Below are positions 17,259-25,817 of a stretch of 64,000 nt of DNA, piece by piece. Location: positions 1 to 64,000 of the forward strand of contig CAMAUX010000020.1 of assembly GCA_945861435.1 (NCBI GenBank). The letters are read 5' to 3'. The stretch is from Chthoniobacter flavus (lineage in GTDB: Bacteria; Verrucomicrobiota; Verrucomicrobiia; Chthoniobacterales; Chthoniobacteraceae). Every line of letters starts with the position of its first letter. Position 1 is the first letter of the stretch. Under the pieces are notes generated by a model that saw only the letters and a list, made by a program, of their open reading frames with translations, was not told the DNA's origin and searched no databases. Both the position numbers and the translations under genes were made by a program.

Positions 17259-18524
17259 ATGAACTCTCATCCCATTCATCGTCGATGCTTTCTGCGGGGC
17301 GCCGGAGTGGCGCTCGCCGTGCCTTTGCTGGAAGCGATGCGGGGCAGGGTGGAGGCGGTGGGGGGAGGAGCGGGACGCAGGCGGATGGTGGCGATCATGA
17401 CACCGCTGGGGATTCACTCGGAGTATCTGTTTCCGGAAGACACGGGGCGCGGCTACACGCCCACGCAGTACCTGAAGCCGCTGCAGCATTTGCGTGAACA
17501 CTTCACCGTGTTCAGCGGCCTTTCGCATCCCGATGTGGATGGGGGGCATGATTCGGAGCGTTCGTTCCTGACGGCTGCGCCGCATCCCGGGCAGCCGAGT
17601 TTTCGTAATACCGTCTCGGTGGATCAGTTTGCCGCGGAGCGCATGGGCGCTGAGACGCGGTATGCGAGCCTTGTGCTCAACACGATGGGAGGCAGCATTT
17701 CATGGACACGCGGCGGTGTGCAGATTCCGGGCGAGGGCTCGCCGAGCCGTCTTTTTGCGCGGCTTTTCCTGGATGGAACGAAGAAGGAGATTGAGGGGCA
17801 GGTGGGCAAGCTGCGCCAGGGCCAGAGCATCATGGACACGGTGAATGCGCAGGCGAAGCGCTTCGCTGCAGGGCTTGGGCGGCGGGATCAGGACAAACTG
17901 GACGAGTACTTCACCAGCGTGCGCGAGCTTGAGCAGAAACTGGTGAAGGGGGAGGAGTGGGCGTACAAGCCGAAGCCGAAGGTGGAGGTGTCGCCGCCCG
18001 TGGACATTCAGAACAATGCGGATCTGATCGGGCGCACGCGGTTGATGTACGACCTCATGCATCTGGCTCTGCAGACCGACAGCACGCGGCTGATCACGCT
18101 GCAGTTACAGGGGACGGGTTTGGTCGTGCCGATCGACGGCGTGACGATCGACCATCACAACCTGTCGCATCACGGCAAGGATCCGGAGAAGCTCCGGCAG
18201 CTTGGGCTCGTTGAGGAAGCGGAGTTCAAGGCGCTTGGGGAGTTTCTTGGGAAGTTGCACGAGACACGCGAGAAGGGCGGGACGCTGCTGGAATCCACGA
18301 TGGTGTATTTTGGAAGCAACCTCGGTAATGCGAGCAGCCATGACACGAAGAACATGCCCGTGTTTCTTGCGGGCGGCGGCTTCAAGCACGGGCAGCATCT
18401 GGCCTTCGATCCGGTGAAGCCGCCGCCGTTGTGCAATCTGTACGTGCAGATGCTTCAGCGGTTGGGCATCGACGTGGACGCCTTCGCGAGCGGCAGGGGC
18501 GGGGTCCCGGGATTCAGCGCCTAA
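17259..18524 (+). CDS. DUF1552 protein with twin-arginine-like signal
   Basis: The 421-residue protein begins MNSHPIHRRCFLRGAGVALA, an export signal of the Tat type with RR-C-FLRG. Family landmarks are HLREHFTVFSGLSHP, GGHDSERSFLTAAPHP, RDQDKLDEYFTSVRELEQKL, DHHNLSHHGKDPEKL and FGSNLGNASSHDTKNMPVFLAGGG. DUF1552 is distantly related to DUF1501 and is normally encoded right after a DUF1592 protein, as here. ATG 17259 is preferred over upstream starts that overlap the preceding gene. The histidine-rich motifs suggest metal binding, but no reaction is known. Confidence 0.9.
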   Translation: MNSHPIHRRCFLRGAGVALAVPLLEAMRGRVEAVGGGAGRRRMVAIMTPLGIHSEYLFPEDTGRGYTPTQYLKPLQHLREHFTVFSGLSHPDVDGGHDSERSFLTAAPHPGQPSFRNTVSVDQFAAERMGAETRYASLVLNTMGGSISWTRGGVQIPGEGSPSRLFARLFLDGTKKEIEGQVGKLRQGQSIMDTVNAQAKRFAAGLGRRDQDKLDEYFTSVRELEQKLVKGEEWAYKPKPKVEVSPPVDIQNNADLIGRTRLMYDLMHLALQTDSTRLITLQLQGTGLVVPIDGVTIDHHNLSHHGKDPEKLRQLGLVEEAEFKALGEFLGKLHETREKGGTLLESTMVYFGSNLGNASSHDTKNMPVFLAGGGFKHGQHLAFDPVKPPPLCNLYVQMLQRLGIDVDAFASGRGGVPGFSA

Positions 18525-18944
18525 GCTCTTCCGAAGGCGACAGGCCGGAATGGCATTTCGACAAGGGGCTTCACCGTGGTTTTTGGGACGACGAAGGTGC
18601 GCGGACGTGTGCAAGTATTGGAGCCGAAAGTGGTAGGCAAAACTCGCTCGCATCATCGCCCTTCTCGCGCCCGCTACCGGGGCGCGTCGCGTGGGAAACT
18701 GTGATCCGGCGGTTCCCTGCGTCCACCGCCGGCTAATGGCTCCCATGCCTCCGGCATGCTGAAGGTGCGAGTGGCTTTTGGTTGCTCGGGCTCCCTCCAA
18801 AAAGGACGACCGATGCCCTTCACTCTTAACCTATTCAGGATCGCGAAATAGGGTGACCGCGCCGCGCCCAGAGAGTGAGCCTTCCGGATGTCACCGTAAT
18901 GTACGACGCTCAATAACTAAGTGCCATTCGGGACGGGCCGGATT
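18525..18944. other. Gene-free interval between convergent DUF1552 and sulfatase genes
   Basis: About 420 bases without a credible coding frame. The main structure is a pair of short hairpins at 18706-18758, listed separately. No T-run follows them. Confidence 0.6.
18706..18758. repeat. Double-hairpin, REP-like palindromic element
   Basis: Two perfect inverted repeats lie 11 bases apart. CCGGCGGT (18706-18713) pairs with ACCGCCGG (18725-18732) across an 11-base loop, and CATGCC (18744-18749) pairs with GGCATG (18753-18758) across a TCC loop. The compact double-hairpin format in an intergenic space resembles REP/BIME-type elements. No second copy occurs in the window, and a transcription-terminating role is possible though no T-tract follows. 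Confidence 0.5.
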
Positions 18945-20483
18945 TTACGGGATGGAGAACCCGGCGTCGGTGCGTTGGAGTTCAGCGTTGAGCGCGGTTC
19001 TGAGCCGCTCGATGACGGGTTGGCTGGCGGGTTGGGAGGCGAGGTTGGTGAGTTCCTCGGGATCGTTGCGCAGATCGTAGAGTTCCTCGCCCTGTCCCTT
19101 TTGGAGGTAATGGATGAGCTTCCATCGTTCGTCGCGTGCGACGACATACCATGGCACATGATGGTACGCGGCATCGGCTGGGGTGGCGTTGACCATCTGC
19201 GCGACATTGCGCCCGAAGTGTTCCCCTGAGAATTCATAGAAGGTCACATGGGGCCACGCGGATGAGGGTTCCTTGAGAAGCGGGGTGATGTCGCGGCCGT
19301 GCATGGGCCATGCGGGTTGGATGCCGGCGAACTCGTGCATGGTGACCACAAGATCGGGACTGGTGACGCACTGCGCGCAGTTCGCACCTTGAGGAAGGGT
19401 GCCGGGCATCGAGACGATGAGCGGGCTGCGGTAGTTAGCATCGTAAGGGGCGAGCTTTGTGCGGAAGCCGTGTTCGCCCATGGAGAAGCCTTGGTCGGCA
19501 GTGTAGATGACGAGCGTGTTTTCGAGTTGGCCGCTTTCCTTGAGTGCAGTCATCACGCGTCCGACGCCTTCGTCGAGAGCTTCGACGCACTCGTTCACTT
19601 GATGGATGTAGTCTTGGTAAGTGGACTTCTTCTTCGTGCTTTCGTCGCCGAACGTCTCCCCGCTTTTTCCGGCGAGGATTTCGCCGTTGGATCCGAGGGT
19701 CCACGCCTGGGTTTGGTTGAGGTAATCGGGTTTGCCTTCGCGCGGAGGCAGGATGTCGGCGGGCACGCGCACCTCGTCGTTCTTGTGAGTTCCCTTGTGG
19801 CGCGGGGCCGGGGTGGTGGGGCCGTGGATGGCGCCGTAGCACAGCCACAGATACCACGGCTTTGCGGGATCGCGGTGAGCACCCTTGATGAATTCCGCGG
19901 CCCACTGGGAATAGTTGTCGGTGGAGTATCCAGTGGTCATGCGCTCCTCGCCGTTGAAGGAGAGGAGTTGCTGGTCGTAATAGTGGCCGGCGTTCTCGGG
20001 ATGGAGGGGGCGGTTCCAGACGATCTGCCAGTCCCAGTCGCGGCCGGTGCCTGCATCGATGCCGGTGTGCCATTTGCCGATCTGTGCGGTGGTGTAGCCG
20101 TGGTCGCGGAAGGTGCGCGGCCAGAAGGGACACTGCTGCGGGTCATAGGTGCTGGCGGGATATTTGCCGGCCATGCGCATTGATTCCACGCCGTGCGGCC
20201 AGCGACCCGTGAGCATCGCCGCGCGGGAGGGCATGCACCACGCACCGAGAAATGCGCCGTGGAAACGGACTCCGGTCGCAGCGAGGCTGTCGATGTGCGG
20301 GGTCTTCACGCCCGGCAGCGCTTCCGGGTAACAGGAGAGGGTCTTGTAAGACTGGTCGTCCGCGAAGAGGACGAGGATGTTCGGTCGAGCGGGTTTTACC
20401 GGCGGCGCGGCCTGCAGGAGCGCCGGGGCGAGTAAAGAAGCGAGTACGGGAAGTAAGAAACGAGGCAGGCGGGGAGGGAACAT
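18945..20483 (-). CDS. Secreted sulfatase (alkaline phosphatase superfamily)
   Basis: The 512-residue protein starts with a signal peptide (MFPPRLPRFLLPVLASLLAP). The metal-binding LFADDQ at residues 40-43 follows, then the formylglycine motif CMPSR with the modifiable cysteine at residue 83. Further family motifs are IGKWHTG, YTADQGFSMGEHGFRTK and the C-terminal LYDLRNDPEELTNLA. Type I sulfatases hydrolyse sulfate esters of carbohydrates after Cys is converted to formylglycine; the maturase is not encoded in this window. The frame is open to 20651, but the extra residues precede the signal peptide and look non-coding. The sialidase gene lies upstream on the same strand, about 390 bases away. 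The substrate is unknown. Confidence 0.92.
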   Translation of the reverse strand: MFPPRLPRFLLPVLASLLAPALLQAAPPVKPARPNILVLFADDQSYKTLSCYPEALPGVKTPHIDSLAATGVRFHGAFLGAWCMPSRAAMLTGRWPHGVESMRMAGKYPASTYDPQQCPFWPRTFRDHGYTTAQIGKWHTGIDAGTGRDWDWQIVWNRPLHPENAGHYYDQQLLSFNGEERMTTGYSTDNYSQWAAEFIKGAHRDPAKPWYLWLCYGAIHGPTTPAPRHKGTHKNDEVRVPADILPPREGKPDYLNQTQAWTLGSNGEILAGKSGETFGDESTKKKSTYQDYIHQVNECVEALDEGVGRVMTALKESGQLENTLVIYTADQGFSMGEHGFRTKLAPYDANYRSPLIVSMPGTLPQGANCAQCVTSPDLVVTMHEFAGIQPAWPMHGRDITPLLKEPSSAWPHVTFYEFSGEHFGRNVAQMVNATPADAAYHHVPWYVVARDERWKLIHYLQKGQGEELYDLRNDPEELTNLASQPASQPVIERLRTALNAELQRTDAGFSIP

Positions 20484-20873
20484 GGGGGTGGAAAGTGAAG
20501 AGTGGGCCGCCTCAGGTTTTTGAGCGGGATGAAACTCAGCGATCTCAGGAGGGATGCTATTAAGCCGGCCACAAAACACCAGCGGCCGCGCGGGTCGATT
20601 TGGTGACGCTTGGGCAGTGCGTAATGGCTTCATCCCTCGCTCGCCGAGCATCGGGACATGGCGTGCACCGCATAATTACCGAGGGTCTTAAATGGCCGGA
20701 TTAATAATCTCCCCCTTTATCGGATCAACCAGAAGCGAGGGCGCCAGCGGGCCCTGTGTTGAGGCTCATGCGCAATGATCCGACTGCATGCGTCGGGAGA
20801 GGGGGGGGCGTTGCGATCGGTCTGGAGGATGCGCGGCGAAGATCTGAGCCACCGCGGGGTCTGGCAGCAGAAC
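20484..20873. other. Gene-free interval upstream of the sulfatase
   Basis: About 390 bases between the sialidase stop and the sulfatase start. It has an AT-richer patch near 20680-20720, which could hold the sulfatase promoter, but I cannot point to convincing -35/-10 boxes. Confidence 0.4.
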
Positions 20874-22061
20874 TCATGGTGCGGTGATCCATTCCAGATT
20901 GAAGCGGGCGCAGACGATGGTTTCAGCGGCCTCGTAGAGACAGAGAACGGTGCCATCGGGTAAGACGGCGAGATCGGAGTAGGCGGCCTTTCCCAGATCG
21001 AGCACCTTGTTCACAGGCCATGTGTTTCCATCGTCGCGGCTCAGTTTGATGCTGAGGTTTTCCCGTTTACCCCTGCCGGCGGGGACTTCTCTGCCTTCCT
21101 TGTCGAGCTTGAGCGTGTGCGGGTTGGAGAAGATCAGCGTGCCGGGTTTTGATGGATGGGCGACGATGCTGGCCATGCACACGGGTTCCCAGAGTTGGGG
21201 ATGAAAGACCGGCGTGGTCCAGTGGTGTGCGCCATCGGGGCTGGTGGTGACGAGCTTGCGGTTCGCTTTGGAAACACTCCGCGAGACGAGCATGACGCGG
21301 CCGTCCGACAGTTCCGTGATCATGGTTTCGTTGGGGTTGGCGAAGTCGCCTTCGTTCGGCAGGCAGAGATCCCCGGCCTGCCAGGTCTTGCCATGGTCAT
21401 CGCTGAAGAGGGTGGCGGCGGCCGAGGGGGCGTGGTCGCCCGTCTTGCCATAGGCGAGCCAAATGGGAACCACGAGGCGGCCCGTCTTGAGTTGAATGCC
21501 GTGCCCTGGACCCGTGGCGATAACCTTCCAGTCGTATTTTGATCGGAAGGGTTCGAACGAGGGCGTGATGTCCACCGGCTTGCTCCATGTGAGGCCGTCG
21601 TCGGTGCTGCGCATGGAAAAGCAGCGTGCGTAATTGATGCAGTAGAGGAACTCGATGGCCCCCGTCTCGCGGTCGACGATGGCCACGGGGTTGTTCACCG
21701 TTTGCTCGCTTTCTCCGTCTCCTTTCTTGTGAGGATTACCTTCCAAGCGTGCGCCGGAATGGGCGGTGTGCTGCGGCGTTTGCCACGTCTTGCCCCCATC
21801 GGTGGAGCGGCGCAGATGCACCTCGATTTCGCCCCAGTCGGAGCTGCTGTTCCTGCGGGCTTCCGAGTAGGCCAGCACGGTTCCTTTGGTTGTCACGACG
21901 ATGCCCGGAATGCGGTAGCGGGCGATGCCGTTGAATGCGGGCGGGAAGACGTCCGATTTTTCGAGGAGCGGCTCTGCGGCGCAGAGGCTGCCGCAGAACA
22001 GCAGGGCTGCAAGGAGTGGAAGAAATGCGGAGAGAAGGGGGAGTCGAAGTGGGGAATGCAT
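20874..22061 (-). CDS. Secreted exo-alpha-sialidase (GH33-like)
   Basis: The 395-residue protein has a signal peptide (MHSPLRLPLLSAFLPLLAAL), then the sialidase RIP motif in IARYRIPGIVVTTKGT. Four Asp boxes follow: STDGGKTW, STDDGLTW, SDDHGKTW and SRDDGNTW. Arginines of the active-site triad are plausible in YRIP and RLVVP. Family members release terminal sialic acid from glycoconjugates by hydrolysis outside the cytoplasm. ATG 22061 places the signal peptide correctly; the open frame upstream to 22358 is Arg/Thr-rich and unlikely. It lies in line with the downstream sulfatase, consistent with degradation of sulfated or sialylated glycans (inference). Confidence 0.88.
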   Translation of the reverse strand: MHSPLRLPLLSAFLPLLAALLFCGSLCAAEPLLEKSDVFPPAFNGIARYRIPGIVVTTKGTVLAYSEARRNSSSDWGEIEVHLRRSTDGGKTWQTPQHTAHSGARLEGNPHKKGDGESEQTVNNPVAIVDRETGAIEFLYCINYARCFSMRSTDDGLTWSKPVDITPSFEPFRSKYDWKVIATGPGHGIQLKTGRLVVPIWLAYGKTGDHAPSAAATLFSDDHGKTWQAGDLCLPNEGDFANPNETMITELSDGRVMLVSRSVSKANRKLVTTSPDGAHHWTTPVFHPQLWEPVCMASIVAHPSKPGTLIFSNPHTLKLDKEGREVPAGRGKRENLSIKLSRDDGNTWPVNKVLDLGKAAYSDLAVLPDGTVLCLYEAAETIVCARFNLEWITAP

Positions 22062-22578
22062 CGGTGTTTTGGAGTTGGCGGTGGCGCTTCGCGACAGGGT
22101 GACGACGCTTCGTCTGCCTGCGCAGGATTTCTCGTCACGGTCTGGGGGCTGTGACTCAGGAAGCCTTGAAGCGTGTACGGCGGGTTTCGTCGAGTCTTGC
22201 GCGGAGGTTTTCCGCGGTGGCGGGGTGCCTGATCTGGCGGAGGTGTGCTTGCCGTTGAATTCAATGGCGTTGATTTGCGGCCTCGTCATGGCGCACAGCG
22301 TCGGGAGTCCGTGTGCACCGCTGAGGACGCTGTGTGCGTCGGTGGTGCCCGGAGGCACGTGGCCGCGTCAGCGGACGATCCACGCTCCATCGAGCCACAC
22401 CCATCCAGTTACTGTGTTTACCGCCGCGTTGCGGGCGGTTGGAGCCCATCGGATCGGAATTGCCACCTTGCTTGGGAATTTGTTTTTGCCGGTGATGCGG
22501 CCGGGGTACGGCCTGAGCGCCGTGCGTTGAGACTGAGGCGCGGGAAGGTCCCGCCATATACGTGATGCTTTGCGCGTT
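22062..22578. other. Gene-free interval between DAHP synthase and sialidase
   Basis: About 515 bases. Short open frames on both strands lack motifs and ribosome sites. I see no tRNA and no clear terminator. Confidence 0.5.
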
Positions 22579-23634
22579 TTACGCGAAGTGCGGAGCGAGG
22601 GCTGCGTGGATTTCGCGCACCATTTTTTCGGTCATGTCCCAGCCGATGCAGCCGTCGGTGATGCTCACGCCGTAGCGGAGATTTTCCTTCGGCTGCGGAA
22701 AGGGTTGGCTGCCGCTTTCCAAGTTGCTCTCGACCATGGCGCCCATGATGGAGGTGTTGCCGGCGGTGATCTGCTCCAGAAGGGCGCGGATGACGTCGGG
22801 TTGCAGCTCCGGTTTCTTGGCTGAGTTGTCGTGGGAGGCGTCGACCAAAATCGATGGCGTCAGCCCGCCCTTAGTGAGGGCTTCCTCGGTCTTGATGATG
22901 TGTTCGCGAGAGTAGTTGGGACCGGCCGAGCCGCCGCGAAGCACGATGTGGCAGTAGGGATTGCCACGGGTGACGATGGCCGAGGCCGCACCTTCCAGAC
23001 TCACACCCAAAAAGGTTTGCGGTTGGCCTGCGGCCTTGATCGCGTTCACCGCGGTCTGGAGGTTGCCGTCGGTCCCGTTTTTGAAGCCGATGGCCATGGA
23101 AAGGCCGGAGGCGAGTTGGCGATGGGTTTGCGACTCGGTGGTGCGCGCGCCGATGGCACCCCAGCACACGAGGTCGGCAATGTATTGGGGCGTGATGGGG
23201 TCGAGGAACTCGGTGGCGGTGGGCAGGCCGAGGTCGAGTACTTCGCCGAGGAAGGAGCGCCCGAGAGTGAGGCCGGCGGCGATGTCGTGGCTGCCGTCGA
23301 GGTGGGGGTCCATGACAAGGCCCTTCCATCCGACCGTGGTGCGGGGTTTTTCGAAGTACACACGCATCACGACCATGATCCTGTCGGAAACCTCGCGGGC
23401 GAGGGCGGCGAGTCGGCGGGCGTACTCGCGCCCGGCATCGACGTCATGGATCGAGCATGGGCCGATGATCAGCAGAAAGCGGCGGTCATGGGTGAAGATG
23501 AGCCGGTTAATCTCGTTGCGGGAACGGGTGATAAAATCGGCCTGTGCCTCGGTCTTGGGGAGCGCAGCCAGCATCTGGGCTGGCGAGGGGAGAGGCCGGG
23601 TCTCCACGACATTGATGTCGGAGGTCTTATGCAT
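22579..23634 (-). CDS. 3-deoxy-7-phosphoheptulonate synthase (DAHP synthase), AroG/AroF type
   Basis: The 351-residue cytoplasmic enzyme matches the length of class I-alpha DAHP synthases such as E. coli AroG (350 aa). It condenses phosphoenolpyruvate with erythrose 4-phosphate, the first step of the shikimate pathway. Visible motifs are LLIIGPCSIHD, MRVYFEKPRTTVGWKGL, ATEFLDP, GARTTESQTHRQLASGLSM, GFKNGTDGN, VDASHDNSAKK and GVSITDGCIGW. The metal-ligand cysteine in GPCS and the histidine and Asp/Glu ligands are present. I chose ATG 23634 (MHKTSDINV), which fits family length. Which aromatic amino acid inhibits it cannot be read. A perfect palindrome lies 16 bases upstream of the start, and I see no Shine-Dalgarno sequence. 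aroD lies far away at 35052. Confidence 0.95.
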   Translation of the reverse strand: MHKTSDINVVETRPLPSPAQMLAALPKTEAQADFITRSRNEINRLIFTHDRRFLLIIGPCSIHDVDAGREYARRLAALAREVSDRIMVVMRVYFEKPRTTVGWKGLVMDPHLDGSHDIAAGLTLGRSFLGEVLDLGLPTATEFLDPITPQYIADLVCWGAIGARTTESQTHRQLASGLSMAIGFKNGTDGNLQTAVNAIKAAGQPQTFLGVSLEGAASAIVTRGNPYCHIVLRGGSAGPNYSREHIIKTEEALTKGGLTPSILVDASHDNSAKKPELQPDVIRALLEQITAGNTSIMGAMVESNLESGSQPFPQPKENLRYGVSITDGCIGWDMTEKMVREIHAALAPHFA

Positions 23635-23650
23635 AAAAACGGATAACTTT

Positions 23651-23665
23651 GGGTAAGGCTTACCC
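23651..23665. promoter_or_regulatory. Perfect palindrome before the DAHP synthase start (operator candidate)
   Basis: GGGTAAG-G-CTTACCC is a 7-bp perfect inverted repeat around one base, 16 bases upstream of the DAHP synthase ATG on the minus strand. Its position over the expected leader or ribosome-binding region fits an operator or a small RNA hairpin. It is symmetric, so strand does not help. The function is inferred from position only. Confidence 0.35.
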
Positions 23666-23900
23666 TGAGCGCAAGCATCCAGCCAAAATAGCACGGAGCG
23701 CTGTCTCGGCCGACGGATTGTGGGCTGTGAAAAGCAGCGCCCAAACGGACTCAGCGTCGTTCAAGAGAAAGCGAATGAGGTGCAGCGTGCCGGATCAGAT
23801 CAATCAAAGGTTCAGCACAGATCCCGGCTGACGCTGACAGGGCCTGTCTTTTGGAGGTTCTGCGGCTGGGGGTGGATCGGAGAGCCTGAGCGCTGCTCGT

Positions 23901-24812
23901 TCATTGCTTCTCCCAGAAGCGCTGGAACTGGTCTTTCGTTTTCGCGGTGATGGTTTCATCGGGCTGCGTCCATTTGATCTCCGCGGACGCATGGTCCGCC
24001 TTCAACCTCGCGATGTCGGCTTCGGTGGCGATCACCTTGGTCAGCGTGATGGTTTTCATTGATGGCAGCTTCTTGAGGTGCGTGAAGCCCTTGTCGTAGG
24101 TCAGCCACGTTTCGTTGATTTCGATCTCTTCGAGCGTCGTGATTTCACCGAGAACGCTGAGCGCCGCATCGGTGATGCGCGGGCTGAATTGCGGGCTCAG
24201 CTTGATGACGCGGAGCTTTGGCAGCGCCTTGAGCGCGGGCATGCCTGCGTCGGTGACGGCGTAGGTGTGTTGGAGGTCCACGCTTTGCACGGACTTGATC
24301 TGGGCAATCGCAGTCGTCACGCGATTATCGACGCGACAGCCGCCGAGGCGCACGTGCTCGAGTTGGGGGCAGGAGGCGAGGTGCGCGAGGCCCGGCCCGA
24401 GAGGTGCTTTCTGCGGGAGATGTCCGGGCGCGTACCAGCCCCAGTGATCGAGGCCGAAGGACTTCAGGCTCTTCCATCCCGCGAAGGCCTTGAACCCCTC
24501 ATCACTCAACTCTGCGCCGTTGGCGAAGAACTTCTCGAGCTGGTCGAGGGGCGCGATGGACTTCGCGGTGTCGTCGTTCAAGCGGGCGGATTCCGGGCTG
24601 ACATCGGCGCGCTTCAACGTGCGCATGGAACCGATGAGTGCGTAGTCTTCCACGGTGACCGCCGCCTTTCCTCCGACCGATGCTTCGGTGACGGTGCCGT
24701 CCTTTTCGATCTTGAAACGGACTCCCTTGGCCGTGAGCGCATTGATGTCCGCTGGAGTTGCTGCGTGAGCGCCGAGGGTGAAGAGGAAGAGGAGTGCGAG
24801 GGTGGTTTTCAC
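23901..24812 (-). CDS. Secreted leucine-rich-repeat-like protein
   Basis: The 303-residue protein starts at GTG 24812, giving a signal peptide (VKTTLALLFLFTLGAHA). The mature part has irregular leucine-rich repeats: LSDEGFKAFAGWKSLKSFGL, LASCPQLEHVRLGGCRV, VTDAGMPALKALPKLRVIKL and ITDAALSVLGEITTLEEIEI. This DxGhxxLxxLxxLxxLxL style is common in secreted Planctomycetes and Verrucomicrobia proteins and usually mediates binding. It is the last gene of a four-gene operon, 46 bases after the propeller gene. The open frame extends upstream to 25079 inside that gene, so the GTG start is the sensible choice. The ligand is unknown. Confidence 0.75.
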   Translation of the reverse strand: MKTTLALLFLFTLGAHAATPADINALTAKGVRFKIEKDGTVTEASVGGKAAVTVEDYALIGSMRTLKRADVSPESARLNDDTAKSIAPLDQLEKFFANGAELSDEGFKAFAGWKSLKSFGLDHWGWYAPGHLPQKAPLGPGLAHLASCPQLEHVRLGGCRVDNRVTTAIAQIKSVQSVDLQHTYAVTDAGMPALKALPKLRVIKLSPQFSPRITDAALSVLGEITTLEEIEINETWLTYDKGFTHLKKLPSMKTITLTKVIATEADIARLKADHASAEIKWTQPDETITAKTKDQFQRFWEKQ

Positions 24813-24858
24813 GAGATGAGTCAGGATGGATTGCCCGCCGGCGGCAGGGGGTGATCTG

Positions 24859-25794
24859 TCATGCGCCGAGCCTGCCATGTGCCAGTGCGAGGATGTGCAG
24901 TGGGAACTCGTGCACTTGCTTCCAGCGGATGCCATCAGTGGAGCGCATGATTTTCCCGGGCCATAGGCTGCCGACAAAAATGCCTTGGCCAAAGACCGCG
25001 GCCGTTGGTGCGTTCTCGTTGGGCTCGCGCCGCCAGGCTTTGCCGTCCTTCGACAGGTAGGTGGCGCCCTGGCCGACACCGACGAACTGGCCGCCGTCCC
25101 AGATCATGGCATTGATGTGCTCGCCCTCTTCGCCGGTCGTGCGGTCGGTCCAAGTGAGGCCGTCCTCGCTGCGCATACACAGGCCGTGCATGCCGCCGCC
25201 GACAAAGACGCCGTTGCCGAAAGCGACGTCGATGAGCGTGTTGGTGGCGAGTGTTCCGGGGGCGATCTCAAACAGTTCAGCGCTCTCCTTTCGCGCGAGT
25301 CGGGAACCGTAATCGCCGACGATGATGACGCGGTCGTTGCCTTGAGCGACGCGTCGCAGGTTCGGATCGAACCCAATCATGCCCTTGCGGTCGGCGGTGA
25401 TGGGTTTGCGCGGAGACCATGCTTTGCCGTCGGCGGAGGTGATCTCACCGGGCACGGGGCCCCGGTCTTCGGTGATGATGTGGAACTGTCCGGCGGTTGA
25501 GAATACAGGGCCGAAGGCGCCGACATAGGCATGGGAGTTGAGCTTGAATGGATCCCATGTCGCGCCATCAGCGGTGGTCCAGCCGATGCTGTCGCCGCCG
25601 AATTTACCGAAGACCAAGCAGCGTCCCTGACCGAAGCAGGCGTGCTGGAGTAGCACGCCTTCGCGATCGAGTTGTTGATGTGTCCATTCGATGCCGTCTC
25701 GCGAGACGGCGCGCAGGCCGTTCTCGCCGGCGGCAAGAAAGAGGGGGCCGGTGAGCGGTGGAAGAGGCGGTGACGGAGGAGCGGCGTCGGGCAT
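24859..25794 (-). CDS. BNR/sialidase-like beta-propeller protein without signal peptide
   Basis: The 311-residue protein is built of propeller blades with Asp-box-like turns: SRDGIEWTHQ, TADGATWDPF, SADGKAWSPR, SEDGLTWTDR, SKDGKAWRRE and STDGIRWKQV. These are interleaved with GVFVGGGMHG, QFVGVGQGA and GIFVGSLWP strands, a pattern close to Ycf48-like and photosystem-assembly propellers. There is no cleavable signal at the N-terminus (MPDAAPPSPPLPPLTGPLFL), which is unusual beside exported neighbours. It lies 23 bases after the DUF1552 gene and 46 bases before the LRR gene. It is probably a binding protein rather than an enzyme. Confidence 0.75.
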   Translation of the reverse strand: MPDAAPPSPPLPPLTGPLFLAAGENGLRAVSRDGIEWTHQQLDREGVLLQHACFGQGRCLVFGKFGGDSIGWTTADGATWDPFKLNSHAYVGAFGPVFSTAGQFHIITEDRGPVPGEITSADGKAWSPRKPITADRKGMIGFDPNLRRVAQGNDRVIIVGDYGSRLARKESAELFEIAPGTLATNTLIDVAFGNGVFVGGGMHGLCMRSEDGLTWTDRTTGEEGEHINAMIWDGGQFVGVGQGATYLSKDGKAWRREPNENAPTAAVFGQGIFVGSLWPGKIMRSTDGIRWKQVHEFPLHILALAHGRLGA

Positions 25795-25817
25795 CGCGGG
25801 GATCGGTTGGGCTGATG

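Noticed and set aside
23601-23694. Longer DAHP synthase from the upstream ATG at 23694
   Set aside because: The extra 20 residues (MLFWLDACAQGKPYPKLSVF) extend beyond the family's length and would place the palindrome within the gene.
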